Assembly: GCA_009936695.1 (NCBI GenBank)
Contig: JAACEA010000546.1
Coordinates: 1 to 10,541, forward strand
DNA length: 10,541 nt
Reading direction: 5' to 3'
Source of the DNA: Planctomycetia bacterium
GTDB taxonomy: Bacteria > Planctomycetota > Phycisphaerae > Phycisphaerales > SM1A02
Part shown: in pieces, positions 5,907-10,541 of the stretch
Layout of the letters: each line of letters opens with the position of its first letter
Numbering within the stretch: position 1 is the first letter of the stretch
Position numbers and translations under genes: made by a program
The notes under the pieces: generated by a model
Database searches by the model: none
Told to the model about the DNA's origin: nothing
Seen by the model: the letters and a program-made list of their open reading frames with translations, nothing else

Positions 5907-7010
5907 TCAGCCGTATCGAACCACGCCCGAACCGGCGACGATCTCACCCATGCGGAAGACCGTCTCGCCGGATTTCTCGAGCTTGCGGGCGACCGCATCC
6001 GCGAAGGTCGGTCGGACCACCAGGCAGTAGCCGACGCCCATGTTGAAGACGCGGTCCATCTCTTCGGCGGCGACATCCCCATGCTTCCGCAGGAAGTCGA
6101 AGAGCGGCGGAACCGTCCAGGACGATCGATCGACCAGCGCGTCCACATCCGCCGGCAACGCCCGATTGAGATTGCCCGGAAGTCCACCACCAGTGATGTG
6201 GGCCATCCCGGTCACGACCTTCTTGACGGTGTAACCACGCAACAGTGCGACGATCGACTTCGCGTAGATCCGGGTCGGCTCGAGCAGCAGTTCGCCGAGG
6301 GTTCGATCCGACTCGAGTTCCGGATAGGTCGCGGCGAGGTCGAGCCCCTTTTCGGCGATGATCTTCCGAACCAGCGTGTATCCGTTCGAATGCACGCCGC
6401 TCGAGGCGAGCCCGAGAACGGCGTCGCCGGGTTCGATCCGGGTCGGATCGGTCGCTCGCTTGAGTTCGACCACGCCGACCGCGAAGCCCGCGACGTCGAA
6501 GTCGCCGGGCTTGTAGATGTCGGGCATCTCGGCGCACTCGCCGCCGATGAGGGCGCAGCCGGAGATCTCGCAGCCTCTGGCGACGCTCGCGATGATGTCC
6601 GCGGTGTCCGCCGGGTCGACCTTCGAGAGTCCCAGATAGTCGAGGAAGAAGAGCGGCTCGGCCCCTTGGACGATGAGGTCGTTGACATTCATCGCGACGC
6701 AGTCGATGCCGATGGTGTCGAGCCGACCCATCTCGATCGCGAGCATGACCTTGGTGCCCACCCCGTCGGTGCAGGCGACGAGGACGGGGTCCTTGTAGTT
6801 CCGCTTGAAGAGGCTCTCGTTGTAGTCGAGCCGGAACATCCCGGCGAAGGCCCCGTGAAGGCCCATCACCCGCGGGCCGTGGGTCCGCTTGAGAACCGGC
6901 TTGATGCGATCGACGACCGCGTCCCCCGCTTCGATGTCGACGCCCGCGGCGGCATAGGTCATGCCGGTGGGCTTCGGAGTGGAGACGTCGATTCCGTCGG
7001 AGGAGGACAT
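5907..7010 (-). CDS. purM: Phosphoribosylformylglycinamidine cyclo-ligase (AIR synthetase)
   Basis: Catalyses the ATP-dependent closure of formylglycinamidine ribonucleotide to aminoimidazole ribonucleotide, the fifth step of de novo purine synthesis, in the cytoplasm. The 367-residue protein carries the family N-terminus MTYAAAGVDIEAG (residues 17-29), the nucleotide-binding DGVGTK at 82-87, AMNVNDLIVQGAEPLFFLDY in the middle, and GGECAEMPDIY, all hallmarks of PurM. Length is slightly above the usual 345-350 because of about 16 extra N-terminal residues and a short insertion around FRLDYNESLFKRNY. The start at 7010 is the only ATG before an in-frame TAG at 7022-7020. There is no good Shine-Dalgarno, but TAGAAT at 7022-7017 could be a -10 box for a leaderless message. 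It stands alone, without other pur genes nearby. Confidence 0.97.
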   Translation of the reverse strand: MSSSDGIDVSTPKPTGMTYAAAGVDIEAGDAVVDRIKPVLKRTHGPRVMGLHGAFAGMFRLDYNESLFKRNYKDPVLVACTDGVGTKVMLAIEMGRLDTIGIDCVAMNVNDLIVQGAEPLFFLDYLGLSKVDPADTADIIASVARGCEISGCALIGGECAEMPDIYKPGDFDVAGFAVGVVELKRATDPTRIEPGDAVLGLASSGVHSNGYTLVRKIIAEKGLDLAATYPELESDRTLGELLLEPTRIYAKSIVALLRGYTVKKVVTGMAHITGGGLPGNLNRALPADVDALVDRSSWTVPPLFDFLRKHGDVAAEEMDRVFNMGVGYCLVVRPTFADAVARKLEKSGETVFRMGEIVAGSGVVRYG

Positions 7011-7016
7011 TCCCGG

Positions 7017-7022
7017 ATTCTA
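7017..7022 (-). promoter_or_regulatory. Candidate -10 box (TAGAAT) of purM
   Basis: On the minus strand TAGAAT ends 6 bases before the purM ATG, so transcription would begin at or next to the start codon. The same bases contain the in-frame stop TAG that bounds the gene upstream. No strong -35 is seen 16-18 bases further upstream. Confidence 0.4.
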
Positions 7023-7143
7023 GGGGGGCCGTGGTTCCATCGGAGCCGGGCGACGCCTCGTCCAGACCACCCTGCCGCGGCCGACCGGTCTCCGTCGAGC
7101 CGGAATCCCGGACGTTTGGCTCGGATGAGCGGCGGGAATCCGC

Positions 7144-7149
7144 TATCCT
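7144..7149 (+). promoter_or_regulatory. Candidate -10 box (TATCCT) of sucD
   Basis: TATCCT ends 9 bases before the sucD ATG at 7159 and no Shine-Dalgarno lies between them. The predicted transcript would have a leader of 0-3 bases. A TTGGCT at 7116-7121 is too far away (22-base spacing) to be a standard -35. Confidence 0.4.
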
Positions 7150-7158
7150 GCCCGGACT

Positions 7159-8112
7159 ATGGCCATTCTCGTCGACGGAAACTCGAAAGTTCTCTGCCAG
7201 GGCATCACCGGTTCGACCGGGGCCTTCCACACCAAGGGCTGCCTCGACTACGGCACCCAGATGGTGGGCGGCGTCACGCCGGGCAAAGGTGGAACTCAGG
7301 ACGCCCACGGGCTCCCGATCTTCGACACGGTTCGAGACGCCGTCGACCGGACCGGCGCCGAGGCGACGATGATCTTCGTCCCGCCTCCGTTCGCCGCGGA
7401 CGCGATCCTCGAAGCCGCGGAAGCCGGCGTCCACGTGATCTGCGCGATCACCGAGGGCATCCCCGTGCAGGACATGGTCCGGGTGAAGGCGATGCTGCGG
7501 GATCGCCCGGGCTCGGTCCTCATCGGCCCGAACTGCCCCGGCATCATCACCCCGGGACGACGCGTCTCGGGCGAAGGTCCCGACTCCGTCTTCGAAGGCG
7601 GCTGCAAGATCGGCATCATGCCGGGCTACATCCACACCGCCAAGGCGGACGCCTCGACCGGCAAGGCGATCGGCGTGATCAGCCGCTCCGGCACCCTGAC
7701 CTACGAAGCGGTGTGGCAGACTTCGGTGCTCGGCATCGGCCAGACCACCTGCGTCGGCATCGGCGGCGATCCGGTCCGGGGTACGGGGTTCATCGAACTG
7801 CTCGAGCGGTTCGAAGGGGATCCCGAGACCGACGGGATGATCGTGATCGGCGAGATCGGCGGCACCGACGAGATCGAGGCCGCCCACTGGATCAAGGAAC
7901 ACGTCAGCAAACCCGTCGCCGCGTTCATCGCGGGTCGAACCGCGCCTCCCGGCAAGCGGATGGGCCATGCTGGCGCCATCATCGGTGGCGCGGAAGACAC
8001 CGCGGACGCGAAGATCGCGGCCCTGCGCGAGTGCGGAATCGCGGTCGCCGAAAGCCCCGCCGACCTCGGCACCACGATGGCGGCCGCGCTGGGTCTCGAA
8101 GTCACCGCCTGA
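7159..8112 (+). CDS. sucD: Succinyl-CoA synthetase (ADP/GDP-forming), alpha subunit
   Basis: Alpha subunit of the TCA-cycle enzyme that converts succinyl-CoA to succinate with NTP formation; it binds CoA and carries the phosphohistidine. Visible are the CoA-binding Rossmann start [14 protein letters not shown] (residues 14-27), GGVTPGKGG (37-45), CAITEGIP (95-102), IGPNCPG (122-128), [10 protein letters not shown] (175-184), GIGGDP (200-205), GEIGG (231-235) and the active-site [10 protein letters not shown] with phospho-His270. Length is 317 residues against 289 in E. coli. The excess is two loops, about residues 134-148 and about 161-169, flanking [11 protein letters not shown]. The partner sucC is normally adjacent but is not in this window; the next gene is an unrelated hydrolase and the upstream neighbour is divergent purM. 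Confidence 0.96.
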   Translation: MAILVDGNSKVLCQGITGSTGAFHTKGCLDYGTQMVGGVTPGKGGTQDAHGLPIFDTVRDAVDRTGAEATMIFVPPPFAADAILEAAEAGVHVICAITEGIPVQDMVRVKAMLRDRPGSVLIGPNCPGIITPGRRVSGEGPDSVFEGGCKIGIMPGYIHTAKADASTGKAIGVISRSGTLTYEAVWQTSVLGIGQTTCVGIGGDPVRGTGFIELLERFEGDPETDGMIVIGEIGGTDEIEAAHWIKEHVSKPVAAFIAGRTAPPGKRMGHAGAIIGGAEDTADAKIAALRECGIAVAESPADLGTTMAAALGLEVTA

Positions 8113-8127
8113 GGCGAGGCCTGCCCC

Positions 8128-8143
8128 CGAGCGTGATCGCTCG
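8128..8143 (+). other. Short hairpin after sucD
   Basis: CGAGCG (8128-8133) and CGCTCG (8138-8143) form a 6-bp stem with a TGAT loop, 15 bases after the sucD stop. No T run follows, so a terminator is possible but not supported. The 91-base gap to the next gene shows no convincing promoter. Confidence 0.25.
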
Positions 8144-8191
8144 CCATCCCGACGATGCAGTCACCCGGCGGACACCGCTCCGGGATCGCAT

Positions 8192-8196
8192 GGAGA
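8192..8196 (+). promoter_or_regulatory. Shine-Dalgarno site deciding the hydrolase start
   Basis: GGAGA lies 7 bases before ATG 8204. It selects that start over the long open frame extending upstream into sucD, and the signal peptide begins right after it. Confidence 0.55.
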
Positions 8197-8203
8197 ACGT
8201 CGA

Positions 8204-9112
8204 ATGAAGATCGGAATCCTCCTTCGAGTCGCGTTCTTCGCGTCGATGCTCGTCAGCGCCCCGGCGATCGGCACCGAGCCGCCCCAGGCGCCGGCTTCGG
8301 CCGCGCCGGAACCGCCCATCGCGAATCCCATCGACCGGATCGCCGCCATCGGTGCGAGCGCGTCGGCGGGATTCGGCGTCTTCTTTCGGACCGCGGACGA
8401 TCCGGAGGGCACCCCGCGAGGCATCTCCCTCGCGAAGCTCTACCGCGCCGCCAGCGGCGACTCGACCGTGGTCATCGACCTCGGTACCGCGGCCTTCTTC
8501 TCGAACCCCTCCGGGATCGGAACCCGCGTGGTCGATCGGACCATCCGTGCGAAGCCCGATCTCACCTTCGCCATCGACTACCTGTTCTGGTTCACCTACG
8601 GAACCATCGGCGTCGAGAGTCGACGCATCCGGACCGATGAGGATCGAATGGCGTTGCTCGAGGTCGGGCTCGCCCAGCTCGACCGGATCGAAGGCCCGGT
8701 GCTGGTCGGAGACATCCCCGACATGTCGAGCGCCGCGGGACGAGTGATGATGAAGAGCCAGGTCGCCCCGGAAGACGTTCGACTCCGCGCGAACCAGCGG
8801 ATCCGCGAATGGGCATCGACCCGTCCGAACGTCCGGGTCTTTCCGCTCGCCGATCTGATCGAGCGGCTCCGCAGCGGCAAGGCCTTCAAGATCGGCACGC
8901 ACGCGTGGACCGCGGCCGAGGCCGCCACGCTCATCCTCGGCGACCGACTGCACCCCTCGCTCGACGGACTCATTGCGCTGGTCATCGCGATCGACGATCT
9001 GCTCGCGAACGATCCCGAACTCGCAGGCGTCCGACCGGACGTCGAGACGGATCGCGCGAGACTGAAGCATCGGCTTACCGGTGCGACGCCCGAGGCGGAC
9101 CTCGACGACTGA
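8204..9112 (+). CDS. Secreted SGNH/GDSL-like hydrolase with degenerate motifs
   Basis: A 302-residue exported protein. Residues 1-23 form a signal peptide (one Lys, hydrophobic core, cleavage near AIG), followed by an Ala/Pro-rich linker to about residue 42. The SGNH fold is suggested by RIAAIGASASAGFG, where Ser52 sits in the position of the GDS nucleophile, and by GDRLHPS with Asp247 and His250 as the C-terminal D-x-x-H pair. The middle block that should carry Gly-x-Asn-Asp reads AIDYLFWFTYG and lacks the Asn, so activity may be altered. Family members cleave esters of lipids, sugars or cell-wall acetyl groups; the substrate here is unknown. The start is set by GGAGA and the signal peptide. 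It may be co-transcribed with sucD but has no functional link to it. Confidence 0.72.
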   Translation: MKIGILLRVAFFASMLVSAPAIGTEPPQAPASAAPEPPIANPIDRIAAIGASASAGFGVFFRTADDPEGTPRGISLAKLYRAASGDSTVVIDLGTAAFFSNPSGIGTRVVDRTIRAKPDLTFAIDYLFWFTYGTIGVESRRIRTDEDRMALLEVGLAQLDRIEGPVLVGDIPDMSSAAGRVMMKSQVAPEDVRLRANQRIREWASTRPNVRVFPLADLIERLRSGKAFKIGTHAWTAAEAATLILGDRLHPSLDGLIALVIAIDDLLANDPELAGVRPDVETDRARLKHRLTGATPEADLDD

Positions 9113-9119
9113 TCACGAC

Positions 9120-10541
9120 TCATCCGCCGGTGAGCAGTTTCTGCAGACCCTTGCGGGCGTTCGAATTCGCTTCGGATTCCATCCGTCGTTGCACCGCCGC
9201 TCGTCCCGCCCCGGGGCCGAGCACCCGGTCGAGATGCGGCATCAACCGGCCGAGATCGACCGACGGCATCGGTCCGCGGGCCTCCGCAGACAGCGTCGCG
9301 AACACGTTCGGATCGGAGAGCCCGGCCAGCCTCGGATTCGCGAGGTGCCAGAGCATGTCCCGGGCATCGTCGGTGCGTGATTCGCGCGGAATGACCCCAT
9401 AGGCGGCGAAGAAGTCGTCCCAGTCCCGCGCCCGGAAGAGCGGCCCCATGGCCTCCACCGCCGCGTCGGCCATCGCGGCGCGATCCTCGGTCTTCTCGAT
9501 GATCTCCCACACCTGGCGAGCGATCTCGTCGCGACCGAGCAGGGTCAGCAGTCGGATCGCCTCCGCGCCGCGGGCCGGATCGTCGCGGGTCGCGGCCATC
9601 TCCACCTTGGCGAGTTCGAGCAGGTTGACCGCGCCCGCGATTTCGGGTGGATCCTCCATCGGTCGGATTCGTCGCATCGCCGGCGGAATCGCCTGCATGA
9701 ACGGATCCCCGATCGCGGTCACCTTCCAGACGCCGGACATCGGTCCACCGTCGGGCCAGTACCGGCCCGCGAGCAGAAACGGCACGCCCGCCGCCAATCG
9801 CTCGACCATGAGGGCGGGTGGGATGAAGGCACCCAGGTACGGCTCGTCGACGCTGCCGAGATACGCGTACACCCCACGACGGAGGAAACGCCCCCCCACC
9901 GTGAGCCCGTCCGCCGGTCGCTTCAGGGAGAACGAGTGGATCATGTGCAGGGCCATCGGCCGCGACAGGAACGGCACGTCCTGCGGAAACGCCTGCTCGT
10001 CCTTGAAGAGATGGAAGACCGTCGGTGAACCGTGGGAATTCAGAAAGAGCACGTCCGGCGGGATCGCACCGCGGACGAGCCGGAACCAGCCGTCGAGCCC
10101 GGCCGCATCCTCCTCGAAGAACATCGAGGCGTAGCCCATTTCGGCCAGACGGGCCGCCGGCTTCGAGACCTCGTAGACGTCCCACTGCCCGCTCTTGGCG
10201 TACCCGGAACACATCCAGATGTTGCGACGGTCGAGGAAGATCGAACTCATGGCCATCCCGGCCGCATGACCGGGATCGCCCCAGATCCAACCCGTGTATC
10301 CCCAGCGACGACCGTCGCCGTCCCGGCACAGCGCATCCATCGTCGCGTACGGCCCGTTTCCGGGATCTCGCCCCTGGATGCGAACCTTCGCCGGTTCGGG
10401 CACCGACATCCGACAGCGGCCCGCGACGTCGCGGCAGATCGCGACCGCGTCGAGGTCGTCGCCGAGCCCCTCCCACGAATAGCCACTCGCGGCCGCCGCG
10501 GCCTGCAGCTCCAGTTCGAGATCACGCAAGCGTCCGGCGGA
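9120..10541 (-). CDS. Gingipain-like (clan CD-like) domain protein, 5' end outside window
   Basis: C-terminal part of a large protein of uncertain function; the frame stays open to the window edge, so the true start lies beyond. Numbering is from the TTG at 10529. A beta strand ending in LFLNSHGSP (His166-Gly167) resembles the histidine motif of clan CD peptidases such as gingipains and caspases. Later GVYAYLGSVDEPYL (219-232) and VTAIGDPFM (270-278) resemble the end of the C25-type domain and its uncharacterised relatives. Where the catalytic Cys is expected, the strand reads MALHMIHSFSLKRP with no Cys, so peptidase activity is doubtful. From about residue 290 to 469 the protein is Ala/Leu/Arg-rich and probably all-helical, possibly repeat-like. 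It converges on the SGNH-like gene with a 7-base gap. Localisation cannot be judged without the N-terminus. Confidence 0.65.
   Translation of the reverse strand, partial: SAGRLRDLELELQAAAAASGYSWEGLGDDLDAVAICRDVAGRCRMSVPEPAKVRIQGRDPGNGPYATMDALCRDGDGRRWGYTGWIWGDPGHAAGMAMSSIFLDRRNIWMCSGYAKSGQWDVYEVSKPAARLAEMGYASMFFEEDAAGLDGWFRLVRGAIPPDVLFLNSHGSPTVFHLFKDEQAFPQDVPFLSRPMALHMIHSFSLKRPADGLTVGGRFLRRGVYAYLGSVDEPYLGAFIPPALMVERLAAGVPFLLAGRYWPDGGPMSGVWKVTAIGDPFMQAIPPAMRRIRPMEDPPEIAGAVNLLELAKVEMAATRDDPARGAEAIRLLTLLGRDEIARQVWEIIEKTEDRAAMADAAVEAMGPLFRARDWDDFFAAYGVIPRESRTDDARDMLWHLANPRLAGLSDPNVFATLSAEARGPMPSVDLGRLMPHLDRVLGPGAGRAAVQRRMESEANSNARKGLQKLLTGG

Noticed and set aside
5944..7968. A 674-codon minus-strand open frame over purM and sucD
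   Set aside because: It overlaps purM in another frame and lies antisense to sucD. Its composition is that of a shadow frame, rich in Arg, Gly and Asp.
5823..8207. A 794-codon plus-strand open frame across purM and sucD
   Set aside because: It runs antisense to purM and out of frame through sucD, both certain genes. Its product is Arg/Gly/Asp-rich and has no family features.
8190..8207. A five-codon ORF (ATG 8190 to TGA 8207) overlapping the hydrolase start as ATGA
   Set aside because: It resembles translational coupling but is too short to judge, has no ribosome site of its own, and the hydrolase has its own GGAGA.
8596..10476. A 626-codon minus-strand open frame over the gingipain-like and SGNH-like genes
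   Set aside because: It is shifted relative to the real minus-strand gene, which shows a coherent protein with motifs. This product is Arg/Gly-rich and low in complexity.
1..10541. CRISPR array, transposon ends, tandem repeats, tRNA or rRNA genes, prophage or defence genes
   Set aside because: No regularly spaced repeats, terminal inverted repeats, tRNA-like cloverleaf or transposase, integrase or nuclease motifs were seen on either strand.

Overview
The window is a GC-rich, densely packed bacterial chromosome segment. It holds nine protein-coding genes, two of them cut by the window edges. I see no tRNA, rRNA, CRISPR array, insertion sequence or phage gene. Gene content, GC-rich codons with frequent CGA arginine codons, several starts with no Shine-Dalgarno sequence, secreted proteins of unusual type and a cell wall compatible with an outer membrane together suggest a free-living planctomycete-like organism, perhaps of the Phycisphaerae. 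That placement is inference from style, not from a marker gene.

Left part (1-3263, + strand): the 3' portion of an M3-family zinc oligoendopeptidase, then a 171-base spacer rich in RNA-structure signals (a 7-bp hairpin, a second hairpin, and an intrinsic-terminator-like hairpin followed by a T run). Next comes a group II PLP-dependent decarboxylase very like aromatic-L-amino-acid decarboxylases. Converging on it is a two-gene minus-strand unit (5204 down to 3307): a secreted outer-membrane beta-barrel-like protein and a calcineurin-like phosphoesterase whose GTG start overlaps the barrel stop as GTGA, pointing to translational coupling.

Middle part: diverging from the barrel gene is an ArfB-type ribosome-rescue peptidyl-tRNA hydrolase (GGQ protein, + strand). 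It converges on purM (minus strand, purine biosynthesis) across a spacer with a 12-bp perfect hairpin that looks like the purM terminator. purM diverges from sucD (+ strand, TCA cycle), which carries two extra loops relative to the E. coli protein and has no sucC next to it in the window.

Right part: a secreted SGNH/GDSL-like hydrolase (+ strand) and, converging on it only 7 bases away, the 3' portion of a large minus-strand protein. The latter has a gingipain/clan-CD-like domain in which the usual catalytic cysteine is not visible, followed by a helical tail.

The genes are mostly unrelated housekeeping and secreted functions rather than one system. The observations most worth checking are the structured spacer at 1589-1702 (possible small RNA or attenuator), the repeated TANNNT box 6-9 bases before start codons lacking a Shine-Dalgarno (possible leaderless transcripts), and the two secreted or peptidase-like proteins with degenerate catalytic motifs. 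I did not find a clear novel multi-gene system.
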